A stretch of 64,000 nt of DNA, taken from positions 1 to 64,000 of the forward strand of contig NZ_BMLT01000017.1 of assembly GCF_014645375.1 (NCBI RefSeq), written 5' to 3'. The position numbers were made by a program, and so were the translations under genes. The DNA is from Marinobacterium nitratireducens (GTDB lineage: Bacteria; Pseudomonadota; Gammaproteobacteria; Pseudomonadales; Balneatricaceae). Position 1 is the first letter of the stretch; each line of letters opens with the position of its first letter. This document shows, piece by piece, positions 55,083-63,357 of the stretch. The notes beneath the pieces are model-generated. The model saw only the letters and a list, made by a program, of their open reading frames with translations. It ran no database searches and was not told where the DNA came from.

Positions 55083-56225
55083 TCAGTCGCCCCAGATCAC
55101 CGCATCCGGGATCTCGTAGCGCTCGTTACCGACGCCGATCAGGTGCAGGCCACTTTCCGTGTCGGCACTGAAGGCCGGATAGCCATCCGCCTGGCTGGTA
55201 TCGGCCCCGGTCGCCTGTCCCCTGCTGAAAAAGATGGCCCGCCGGGTACCATCGGGCCTGCCGACCACCACAGTGGCGAAGCCACCGCCTGAACGGGCGA
55301 CGCCGTAGTCGCAGCGGGTCATGGATTGACCGCGATGCCAGGCACAGGGCACCTGACCGGTGGCGTCGAAATGCTCCTGCCCCGCCCGGTACGCCGAATC
55401 GTCGGGCCCCGTCGCGACGCTGCCATCGGGCGATACCGCGGGCCGGATGGCATCGGCGGCCACATAGCCCCGCGGCCCGCCGCCAAAGGCTTGAACGTCG
55501 CACCAGAACTCGCCGTCGATGGCCTGACACCCCAGGTTGGAAAGAATCGTGCCGGACAGGTAGGTCAGGATGACCTGGGCTCGATGGGATGGCTGCGCCA
55601 TCAGGCCGGTTTGACCGGTCACTTCCCAGTGACGAGGGCCTCCTTCATCGGGCGAGACATAGTCGCCAGCGGCGCCTGAATCTGCGCTATCGGGCTCCCA
55701 GGCAAATATACCGCCGTCCGCCATCAGGCTTAGATAGAGGTTGCCGTCTTTCAGCAGGTAGCCGCGCACGTAAGCCGACTGGGCGGCGATCATCCCGTCC
55801 ATGCCCGGCTGCGTGCAGAGCGCCTGGGTCACCGCCAGCATGCCGAACTCGAAACGGCCGCTGCGCGCATCGGCGGCAGGCTCCGCGGACCAGCTACCGG
55901 TGGCGTGGTTGCAGTCGAGGCGCAGGCTGGCGCTGCCGTCGGCGTTCAATCGCAGGGTGTAAAGCGACGGATCGGCCGGGCGCCGGGTTCCGGTGTTATC
56001 GTCCATGGACTGAAATTCAAGCAGGCGCCAGCGGGTGTCCGCCAGCGATGCCGGCACGGCCTGCCGTTGTTCCGAGACCGTCACACCGCCCGATGGAGCG
56101 TCCACCGAAGCGCAGGCGGCGACAAGCGCACCCATGCCGGCGGCCAACAGCAACCTGAAGGCCGCGCCCCCCTCGCCAGTCGCAACCGGCGCTCGCCGCG
56201 CAGCTAACCGAAGGGGCCTTTCCAT
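55083..56225 (-). CDS. META/HslJ-domain lipoprotein with SH3-like C-terminal part
   Basis: 380 residues. A basic N-terminus precedes FRLLLAAGMGALVAACAS, a lipoprotein signal with the modified Cys near 38. Residues about 60-165 look like a META domain (DTRWRLLEFQSM, LRLDCNHATGSWSAEP, FGMLAVTQALC). A later segment (AQVILTYLSGTILSNLGCQ) resembles a bacterial SH3-type fold. META-domain proteins such as HslJ are outer-membrane or periplasmic proteins of unclear function. It is the only gene of its unit. Confidence 0.75.
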   Translation of the reverse strand: MERPLRLAARRAPVATGEGGAAFRLLLAAGMGALVAACASVDAPSGGVTVSEQRQAVPASLADTRWRLLEFQSMDDNTGTRRPADPSLYTLRLNADGSASLRLDCNHATGSWSAEPAADARSGRFEFGMLAVTQALCTQPGMDGMIAAQSAYVRGYLLKDGNLYLSLMADGGIFAWEPDSADSGAAGDYVSPDEGGPRHWEVTGQTGLMAQPSHRAQVILTYLSGTILSNLGCQAIDGEFWCDVQAFGGGPRGYVAADAIRPAVSPDGSVATGPDDSAYRAGQEHFDATGQVPCAWHRGQSMTRCDYGVARSGGGFATVVVGRPDGTRRAIFFSRGQATGADTSQADGYPAFSADTESGLHLIGVGNERYEIPDAVIWGD

Positions 56226-56325
56226 TTCGGACTCCCGATTGCATCAAACGGATATATTATAAATCCTGCTAGACTGCCTGACCCACGAAAATTCAAATCG
56301 ACCCACAGGAAGCCGCGAGATAACA

Positions 56326-56928
56326 ATGCAACCCCAAATCGACTACTACTTCGACGCCCAGTCTCCCTTCGTCTACCTGGGCCACGCCCTTCTGCTGGAG
56401 ATTGCCGCCAAAGCCGGTGCCGTTATTCACTATCGCCCGGTTAAGCTCGGTCCAGTATTTGCGGCATCCGGCGCCAAGCCGCTGGCCGAGCGCGCGCAGT
56501 CGCGGCGTGATTACCGCCTTCTGGAGCTTTCACGCTGGTCGAAGAAACGCGGCCGCCCCCTCAACCTGCAGCCGCAATATTTCCCGGTCGATTCGACGCT
56601 GGTCAATCGCTGTATCGTCGCGCTCCAGATGGGCGGCGAAGATGCGTCCACCTTTGTCGACCGCGTCCTGACCGCCTGCTGGAACGAAGAGCAGAATCTT
56701 GCCGACCCCGAACTGATACGTGACCGCCTCGTATCCTGCGGCTTCGATGCCGACAGGGTGCTGGAGCAGGCGAATTCGCAGGCTGTGGAAGAGCAGTATC
56801 AACGCGACACCGACCAGGCGGTGGCACTGGGCATGCTCGGCGCGCCGGCCTACTTCGTCGATGGCGAGCAGTTCTGGGGGCAGGACCGCCTCGAACTGCT
56901 CGAGGACAAGCTTGCCGAGCTCGCCTGA
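56326..56928 (+). CDS. DsbA-family 2-hydroxychromene-2-carboxylate isomerase-like protein
   Basis: 200 residues. YYFDAQSPFVYLGHALL and the C-terminal GAPAYFVDGEQFWGQDRLELLE follow the thioredoxin-like HCCA isomerase/GST-kappa fold. The DsbA CXXC is absent; a Ser takes its place (QSPF), as in the isomerases. No signal peptide, so cytoplasmic. Substrate unknown; often glutathione-dependent in this family. Confidence 0.85.
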   Translation: MQPQIDYYFDAQSPFVYLGHALLLEIAAKAGAVIHYRPVKLGPVFAASGAKPLAERAQSRRDYRLLELSRWSKKRGRPLNLQPQYFPVDSTLVNRCIVALQMGGEDASTFVDRVLTACWNEEQNLADPELIRDRLVSCGFDADRVLEQANSQAVEEQYQRDTDQAVALGMLGAPAYFVDGEQFWGQDRLELLEDKLAELA

Positions 56929-57054
56929 ACAGCCTCCGGGGCCAGCAGGACGCCCAGCTGCCGCCGCCCCGGCCCCGCAGTCTGACCCAACCGAAAAGTG
57001 CTATGCTCTTTTCACTCTGCAGCCCAACCCCAACGAAGAACAAGGATACAGACC

Positions 57055-57546
57055 ATGGCGAACATTACTCTGCAAGGCAACCCGGTCGAAACCTGCGGCA
57101 ACCTGCCGGCCGTCGGCAGCCAGGCCCCGGACTTCAGGCTCGTCAAAGCCGACCTGAGCGAAGTGACGCTCGGCGATTACAGGGGCCAGAAACTGGTGCT
57201 GAACATTTTCCCGTCGATCGACACCCCGACCTGCGCCACCTCGGTGCGCACCTTCAACCAGAAAGCCGCCGACACCGGCGCCAGCATTCTGTGCGTATCC
57301 GCGGACCTGCCGTTCGCAGCCGCGCGTTTCTGCGGCGCCGAGGGCATCGACAAGGTCGCCACCGGCTCCACTTTCCGCTCCGACTTCGGCAGCGACTACG
57401 GCCAGACCATCACCGGCGGCCCGCTGACCGGCATCCTCGCCCGTGCGGTGGTGGTGATCGACGGTGACGGCAAGGTCCTGCACACCGAGCAGGTTTCGGA
57501 GATCGCCGACGAGCCGGACTACGACGCTGCGCTCGGCGCCCTCTGA
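57055..57546 (+). CDS. tpx: Thiol peroxidase
   Basis: 163 residues from ATG 57,055, with AAGGA upstream. The peroxidatic Cys is in SIDTPTCATSVR, and the resolving Cys is in PFAAARFCGAEG, the atypical 2-Cys arrangement of Tpx. Reduces lipid and alkyl hydroperoxides with thioredoxin. Monocistronic by spacing; convergent with the patatin gene. Confidence 0.94.
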   Translation: MANITLQGNPVETCGNLPAVGSQAPDFRLVKADLSEVTLGDYRGQKLVLNIFPSIDTPTCATSVRTFNQKAADTGASILCVSADLPFAAARFCGAEGIDKVATGSTFRSDFGSDYGQTITGGPLTGILARAVVVIDGDGKVLHTEQVSEIADEPDYDAALGAL

Positions 57547-57648
57547 CAGGCACTGCGGGCGGACGCCGGGTCGCCCGCCCTCCCCCGTGAATCCCTTTCA
57601 GCGTTGCAGCCCCGCGAGCGAACTGTTGCAGAATGACAAGGCTGCAAG

Positions 57649-59895
57649 TCAGCGCACCAGGGTGCGACCCAGGTTGAAGAAGACCGCGCGGTGTCCGCCC
57701 TCGGCAAGGCCCACGCCAAGATAAACCGGGCCAATGGGTGTATCGGCGCCAAGGAACAGGCTGCCGGCAAAGAGACCGTCGTCACCGATATCCTGCTTGT
57801 CCTCCCAGACACCGCCATATTCCGTCGAGCCGCCCAGATACCACTGAAAATAGGGTAGCGGATCGAAACGCCGGTAATAAACGGCCGTCAGCACCCCCGC
57901 CTGCTCGCCGCTGAGCTGGTTGCTGGCAAAACCCGACAGACTCAGCAGCCCTCCCAGCCTGAAACGGTCCTGTATCGAAGCCTCGCCATCCAGGGTCGTG
58001 CCCAGCCAGCCGCCGATGCCTGCGATATGGCCGTTGCCCAGCGGATAGAAGCCGGTCCCGTAAAGCTCGACCTGGTCGAAGTCGCCGTCTCCACCATACG
58101 CCTCCCGGGCCGCCGCATAGTCGATGCGCCCAAGCCAGCCGGACTGGGGGAAGTAGAAATTGTCCAGCCGGTCGAGATAAATGCGGGCAAACAGTTCCCC
58201 GGTATCGAAATCGAACTCGGGCCAGCCCGGGGTCCCGGTCTGCAGCTCCACATCTCCGGTCAGATACCGATACCCCAGCCGACCTTCGCCGTAAACGCCG
58301 AACTCACGCCCCATGGCAAGCTCCAGCAGCGCTTCGTCAACCACGAAGTCGGCCAGGCGCTCGGGGTTCTGGCCGTCGTAGAACGATACGATCTGCTCTT
58401 TCGCCGCGACCTGGGCGTTGACGAAATAGCGCGACAGCGGATCGAGAGGCTGATACCACTCCGCCGAGACGAGCGGCTCCCGGCCGACCTGCAGCCGCGT
58501 GCGGATTTCGCCGCCGTATTCGTTGATACCGGTACGCAGATAGCCAAAGCCGAGGTTGTAAAAACTGTCACCTTCCTCGTTTCCGGACAGCGTCAGACCC
58601 AGCTGCAGATAGTTCGGTCCCCAGCGCCGCGCGCGCGCCCGCACCAGCAGGCCGGTCAGGCCATCCTTCTCCACCAGGTCGTACTCGACGGTCTGAAACA
58701 GCTCCAGTCCGTAGATATTGCCGATATCCCGCTCCAGACGGTCGCGATCGAGCGGACCGCCAACCGGTTGATGCAGGCGCTCGCGTATCAGGCTGTCGCC
58801 GACACCGGAATCGTTTTCGATGTCGATGAAATGCACCACCGGACTGGCGCGGTCCGGGGTCTCGCCGAGCGCAAGCCGGTAGCCGCGATAGGCGTCGGGC
58901 GCCAAAGACAGCCGCGCCAGCTCGTCGCGGTGCCTGCCGGCCGCCTTTTCGCCCAGCGCCACCGCCTCCACCGAACGCTCGAAGTCGGCGCTGGTGATGT
59001 CCGCAAGATCCGGCACGATCAGAATATCCTGATCCGTCAGCGTCGCGATCTGACGATCGGCGTTGCTGCGCGTGAGCATATTGGTCAGCTGCGCCGTGAT
59101 ACCGAATACATCCTCGACTTCTTCCGCCGACAGGTAGGGAGAGCTGATATCGACCGCAATCACGATATCGGCCCCCATGCTGCGCACCACGTCGATGGGA
59201 ATATTATTGGTGATGCCGCCGTCGACCAGCAGCTTGCCATCGATTTCCGTGGCCGCGAAGGCGCCCGGTACCGCCATGCTGGCGCGCATGGCGGTCGCCA
59301 GGTCGCCGGAGCTGAGCACCACGCTCTGGCCGTTGCCGAGGTCCGAGGCTACGGCGCGAAACGGAATTCGCAGATTGTCGAAATCGGTTTCGGTCGAAAC
59401 CGGCAGCGTCAGTTGCCGCAGCGCAAGGTCGAACTTCTGTCCCTGTATGGCGCCGGTGGGAAACTTCAGCTCGCCATCGTCGGAGATGCCGGGCTTGGCC
59501 TTGATCAGGTATAGATCATCGTCCCGCTTGCGGCGGAACGAGCGCTCCTGACGCGGTGGATCGTCACTGAAGATATGCTCCCAGTCCATGGCGGCGAGCG
59601 CGTCCTCGATATCGTCCGGCGCCAGCCCCGAGGCGTAAAGCCCCCCGACGATAGAGCCCATGCTGGTACCGGCGATATAGTCGACGGGAATTCGCTGCGC
59701 CTCCAGCACCCTCAGAACGCCGACATGGGCGGCGCCACGCGCGCCACCGCCGCTGAGCGCCAGGCCGATTCGCGGGCGTTGGGCATCGTCGCCGGCCAGA
59801 ACCTGCGCCGCCGGCATGCAATACGCCGCCAGGCAGAGCAGTACTGCAAGACTCCAGTGAATACAGCGATTGAGCAAACAGCATCTGCACAGCAT
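57649..59895 (-). CDS. PlpD-like patatin phospholipase with POTRA and outer-membrane barrel (type Vd)
   Basis: 748 residues, close to Pseudomonas PlpD. After a signal peptide (to about residue 35) comes a patatin domain: LALSGGGARGAAHVGVL (oxyanion hole), GTSMGSIVGG (nucleophile Ser) and VDGGITNNIPIDV (catalytic Asp). A POTRA-like segment (VVHFIDIENDSGVGDSLIRERL) follows at about 340-420, then a C-terminal BamA/TamA-type beta barrel of about 300 residues ending in GHRAVFFNLGRTLVR. Such proteins carry their own lipase to the cell surface or outer membrane. The barrel, but not the lipase, is related to Omp85 proteins. Confidence 0.9.
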   Translation of the reverse strand: MLCRCCLLNRCIHWSLAVLLCLAAYCMPAAQVLAGDDAQRPRIGLALSGGGARGAAHVGVLRVLEAQRIPVDYIAGTSMGSIVGGLYASGLAPDDIEDALAAMDWEHIFSDDPPRQERSFRRKRDDDLYLIKAKPGISDDGELKFPTGAIQGQKFDLALRQLTLPVSTETDFDNLRIPFRAVASDLGNGQSVVLSSGDLATAMRASMAVPGAFAATEIDGKLLVDGGITNNIPIDVVRSMGADIVIAVDISSPYLSAEEVEDVFGITAQLTNMLTRSNADRQIATLTDQDILIVPDLADITSADFERSVEAVALGEKAAGRHRDELARLSLAPDAYRGYRLALGETPDRASPVVHFIDIENDSGVGDSLIRERLHQPVGGPLDRDRLERDIGNIYGLELFQTVEYDLVEKDGLTGLLVRARARRWGPNYLQLGLTLSGNEEGDSFYNLGFGYLRTGINEYGGEIRTRLQVGREPLVSAEWYQPLDPLSRYFVNAQVAAKEQIVSFYDGQNPERLADFVVDEALLELAMGREFGVYGEGRLGYRYLTGDVELQTGTPGWPEFDFDTGELFARIYLDRLDNFYFPQSGWLGRIDYAAAREAYGGDGDFDQVELYGTGFYPLGNGHIAGIGGWLGTTLDGEASIQDRFRLGGLLSLSGFASNQLSGEQAGVLTAVYYRRFDPLPYFQWYLGGSTEYGGVWEDKQDIGDDGLFAGSLFLGADTPIGPVYLGVGLAEGGHRAVFFNLGRTLVR

Positions 59896-59937
59896 CTAAG
59901 CAACTTCCTGTCGATTCCGCCGACCTCTATAGAAACT

Positions 59938-60088
59938 AGTGTACTGTTTCACCCTAATAGATACTTATAGAGCCCGCCAATTCGTGTCCAGCAAGGCGCC
60001 GATCGCCGGGAATAGTGGGGCGGCAACGCAGTTGGGCGCGAATTAGCGACTCGCTATAAGTGCCTTTAAGGATGAAACAGTACACTAG
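59938..60088. mobile_element. 151-bp MITE with 35-bp inverted arms
   Basis: The left arm (CTAGTGTACTGTTTCACCC to TTATAG, 59,938-59,972) and the complement of the right arm (60,054-60,088) match at about 30 of 35 positions. The inside is about 80 bases without a gene. The CTAG at the right end holds the TAG stop of the MFS gene. Confidence 0.75.
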
Positions 60089-61758
60089 CCTCGTTTGACC
60101 CGGCGGGCGATAAAATGAGAGATCACGGGCGGCGTATCGCCGATATGGAAGGAACGCTTGCGCTTCCAGAGCGCCTTGTCGTGCGCCGTGATCCGCTCAT
60201 GCTGACGCAGGTGTTCGACCCAGGAGCCATCGACAAAATACTCCACGAAGCGTCCCGGTATCGCGGCATCCTGGAACAACTCCCACGACAAGGCACCGTT
60301 GCGCAAGCGGTTGCGCCGGCTCTCCTGCATCAGGATCACGAAGTCATCGGCCCGTGCCGGGTCGATGCGGTACTCGATCTGCACCATGACCGGTTCGCGA
60401 TGCGGCTCCACGGGTACCGAAAGCTCCGGCATCTTCCAGTAGAGATCCGGCGTCAGGTCTCGCGCGACCGCGGATTCGAGTGAAATACGCCGCACCAGCA
60501 GCAATACCAGCATCGCCGACAGCGCTGCCACGATCAAGCTGGTGCGGATGTCGGTCAGGCTGGCCACCTGCCCCCAGAGCGCAGCACCGCCGGCCGTACC
60601 GCCCATCATCGCCATCTGGTACATCGACATGCCCCTCGCCCTGACCCAATCGGGGAGTGACAGCTGAACGCTGATACTGATGGAGTTGGCGGTGGCCAGC
60701 CAGGTCAGTCCGGCCACCAGCAGCGCCGGCAGCGCCAGCCAGAGATTCGGTGCCAGCGCCAGGCACAGGGTGGTCAGGGCATTGATCAGCGCGCCATATT
60801 GCGCCACCTGATCGCGGTTCAAAAGCGCCCGGACTCGCGGCAGCAACAGGGCCCCCAGGATAGCGCCGCCCCCCATGGTCGCCAGCAGCAGGGTGTAGGT
60901 ACCGGCGTTGCCGCCGGGCAGCTGCTTGGCGACCAGCGGCAGCAGCGCAATACTGGCGACCGAAAACAGGAAAAACGAGGTGCTGCGCAGCAGCAGGCCC
61001 TGGAACTCGGGCGATTGCCGGAAGTACTGGAGGCCCACGCGCATCGCGCCAAAAAAGCGCTCGGCCGGCAGCGCGCTGACCTTGCTGGGACGGTTCCAGC
61101 GTAACAGCACCAGCGCCACCAGCACCGATAGCACGGCATTGAGCATGAATACCCAGGCGCCACCGGCCGTGGCGATAATGGCACCGGCGATGATCGGGCC
61201 GATCACGCGGGCACCGTTCATCGCCACGCCGTTCAGCGCCAGCGCCTTGCCCAGTTCGAGCCGGGGCACCAGCTCCGGGACCAGCGCCGCGAACACCGGC
61301 CAGCGCATCGCAAGACCGATACCGTTGAGGAATGTCAGCAGCAACAATGTCATAGGCGTCAGGGATCCGCTCAGTGCGATAACGCACAACAGCGTCGCCA
61401 CCGATGCCACCCAGACCTGGGTGAAGATAAAGTAGCGCCGGCGATCAACGATGTCGGCCAGGGCTCCGCTGGCCAGTCCCAGCAGGAAGACCGGCAACGT
61501 CGAGGCCGCCTGGACCAGCGCCACCAGCAGCGGCTCGTCGCTCATCGACGTCATCAGCCAGGCAGCGGTGGCATCGTTCATCCACATGCACAGGTTCGCC
61601 GTCAGCCAGGCGCTCCAGAGCATGCGAAAAACCGGGTGGCGCAGCGGCGTCCAGGCGGAACCCGGGACGGTATTGGACGACGGGGGGGCTGAAGACGATA
61701 ACAAAACGGCAGACTCCTTCGCCAGATTGCGGCATGTCGGCACAGTATACGCCAGCAC
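60085..61758 (-). CDS. MFS transporter (MFS_3 type) with C-terminal ABM-like domain
   Basis: 557 residues. About 12 membrane helices are visible between residues 50 and 420; VFRMLWSAWLTANLCMWM and ALNGVAMNGARVIGPIIAG are typical of the MFS_3/EntS-like family. Residues about 440-557 form a soluble cytoplasmic domain (VQIEYRIDPARADDFVILMQ) of ABM-like type. A closer start may exist near residue 35-40. Substrate unknown; relatives include siderophore exporters. The TAG stop lies within the terminal repeat of a MITE, so the original C-terminus may have been slightly different. Confidence 0.87.
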   Translation of the reverse strand: MLAYTVPTCRNLAKESAVLLSSSAPPSSNTVPGSAWTPLRHPVFRMLWSAWLTANLCMWMNDATAAWLMTSMSDEPLLVALVQAASTLPVFLLGLASGALADIVDRRRYFIFTQVWVASVATLLCVIALSGSLTPMTLLLLTFLNGIGLAMRWPVFAALVPELVPRLELGKALALNGVAMNGARVIGPIIAGAIIATAGGAWVFMLNAVLSVLVALVLLRWNRPSKVSALPAERFFGAMRVGLQYFRQSPEFQGLLLRSTSFFLFSVASIALLPLVAKQLPGGNAGTYTLLLATMGGGAILGALLLPRVRALLNRDQVAQYGALINALTTLCLALAPNLWLALPALLVAGLTWLATANSISISVQLSLPDWVRARGMSMYQMAMMGGTAGGAALWGQVASLTDIRTSLIVAALSAMLVLLLVRRISLESAVARDLTPDLYWKMPELSVPVEPHREPVMVQIEYRIDPARADDFVILMQESRRNRLRNGALSWELFQDAAIPGRFVEYFVDGSWVEHLRQHERITAHDKALWKRKRSFHIGDTPPVISHFIARRVKRG

Positions 61759-62238
61759 GGCGATTCAGCCTGGTACCGGCTGCAGCGATCCTTGTATGCC
61801 ACGGCGCAGGGCGGACAGCGCCTGCCACGGCTATGGGAGAACGATCGGGGTCCGTGCTGGCGGAGGCAAAGGCGCCTTCGCCGCCTATGGTGGGTTGCGC
61901 CGCCACTTGCAGGGTGCCATCCGGCAAGCGCCTGCCATCGACTGAACGTCCCTGCTATTGCATCGCTTGCCCCATCCTCTCAAAGCTGCCCCCTGTAGGT
62001 TGGGTCAAGCGACGCAGGAGCGGACCCAACACCTGGACGCCAATCGACCTGTACGGCGATCGATATGATGGGTCCGCGATGCCCGGGCAGTGGTGCAACC
62101 TGAACGCCCATGCAGTTGCATCGCTTGACCCATCTTACGCAACTATGACCTCTCAGGGGCTCGAGTTCTGCGCCACATCGAGGATCAGCCGGCGGATCCG
62201 TGTTCCCGTTGTATGGCCGCGGTGCTGCTGCAGCTCTA
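61759..62238. other. Intergenic region with dispersed repeats and a gene remnant
   Basis: No intact gene is seen in these 480 bases. The middle (about 61,994-62,145) is a GTAGGTTGGGTCAAGC...CGGACCCAACAC element with CCAATCGACCTGTACGGCGATCGATATGATGGG, related to the 135-bp repeat at 33.5 kb. The end holds a duplicate of the LysR 3' end (62,153-62,199). The first 200 bases hold only degenerate sequence including a GGTGGGTTGCGCCGCCAC stretch. Confidence 0.65.
62153..62199 (-). pseudogene. Remnant of a second LysR gene 3' end
   Basis: This stretch reads IRRLILDVAQNSSP then a stop, against IRRLIVDVAQNSTP and stop in the intact gene 85 bases upstream in its direction. The 37-base cores (62,163-62,199 and 62,249-62,285) match at 34 positions. 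Sequence before it no longer resembles the regulator. Confidence 0.6.
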
Positions 62239-63180
62239 TCAGGGTGTAGAGTTCTGCGCCACATCGACGATCAGCCGCCTGATCCATTCGTGCGCCCGGT
62301 TCTGCTGCAACAGCGGACTCCAGGCCATTTTCAGCTCGAACTTGGGGATTTCGAACGGCGGCTCGCGCATCTGCAGGCGCGGGTTGTCCCGCTGCAGCAG
62401 CGCCGCCCGGCTGGGAATGGTCGCCACCAGGTTCTTCTGCTCGGCCATCCGGGCCGCGGACTGATAATGCCGCGTGAACACGTTGATATGGCGCTGGCGG
62501 CCGAGTTTTTTCAGTGCCTCGTCGACCCAGCCCAGGCGCTTGATGTCCTGCGGCGTGATCCCCATGCTCGCGCCCATGCCGGTCTTGCTGACCCAGATGT
62601 GGCCGGACTGCAGGTAAGTCTCGAGGCTGTAGTCCGCAGCGATCGGGTTGTCGCGGCTGAACAGACAGGAGAAGCTGTCGAGCCAGAGCGTTACCTGGTG
62701 AAAGGCCTGCGGCATACTGTCGAAACGGTTGATCACCAGGTCCACGTGCCCCTGCTCCACGTCCTGAAAGCTCAGGTCGCTCGGCGTCAGGACGTCAAGC
62801 ACCACCCCGGGCGCCTCGTCGGCCAGGCGCTCGAGCACCAGCGGGATCAGGGTGGACTCGCCGTAGTCGCTGGTCATGATGCGGAAGACCCGGTCGCTGG
62901 ATGCGGCATCGAACTGCACATTGGGTTCGACCGCCTGCTCCACGGTGGCGAGCACGCTGCGAATCACCGGTTGCAGCGACAGTGCGCGCTCGGTCGGCAT
63001 CATGCCCTCGCTGGTACGCACCAGCAGTGGATCGGAAAAGGTTTCGCGCAACCGGCGCAGGCCATTGCTCATCGCCGGCTGGGTGATGCCCAGCAGGCTG
63101 GCGGCACGGGTGACGTTCCGCTCGCGCAGAAGCACGTCGAGATACACCAGCAGATTCAGGTCCAGACGTTCCAGACTCAT
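62239..63180 (-). CDS. LysR family regulator divergent from aceA
   Basis: 313 residues. The N-terminal helix-turn-helix is NVTRAASLLGITQPAMSNGLRRLRETF, followed by the LysR linker and two-lobe effector domain (SDYGESTLIPLVLERLADEAPG). It is divergent from the isocitrate lyase gene with about 180 bases between them, so it may control aceA or respond to a two-carbon or fatty-acid signal (inference). PTERALSLQPVIRSVL is typical of the NodD-like group. Confidence 0.88.
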   Translation of the reverse strand: MSLERLDLNLLVYLDVLLRERNVTRAASLLGITQPAMSNGLRRLRETFSDPLLVRTSEGMMPTERALSLQPVIRSVLATVEQAVEPNVQFDAASSDRVFRIMTSDYGESTLIPLVLERLADEAPGVVLDVLTPSDLSFQDVEQGHVDLVINRFDSMPQAFHQVTLWLDSFSCLFSRDNPIAADYSLETYLQSGHIWVSKTGMGASMGITPQDIKRLGWVDEALKKLGRQRHINVFTRHYQSAARMAEQKNLVATIPSRAALLQRDNPRLQMREPPFEIPKFELKMAWSPLLQQNRAHEWIRRLIVDVAQNSTP

Positions 63181-63262
63181 GCTCCGGCTCTCCCCGCAAA
63201 GCCAGTATTCATCGACATTTCAGACAAGCATTTTCCTCCTGAATAATTCAAATAGAACCCAT

Positions 63263-63277
63263 TTATTTCAAAAATAA
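63263..63277 (+). promoter_or_regulatory. Palindrome in the aceA upstream region
   Basis: TTATTT-CAA-AAATAA is a perfect inverted repeat about 80 bases before the aceA start, in the gap shared with the LysR gene. It is a candidate regulator site; no promoter boxes could be fixed with confidence. Confidence 0.35.
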
Positions 63278-63357
63278 CACAAAGGCCCGTAGTATGGATT
63301 TCGAAACAATTACTACAGGCCGGGACAACGGCCGCCATCAATACCGAGGGATCAACA

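Noticed and set aside
58027-59514. 495-codon plus-strand frame
   Set aside because: Antisense to the PlpD-like gene with no family signal.
62200-63246. 348-codon plus-strand frame
   Set aside because: Antisense to the LysR gene; the LysR helix-turn-helix is clear.
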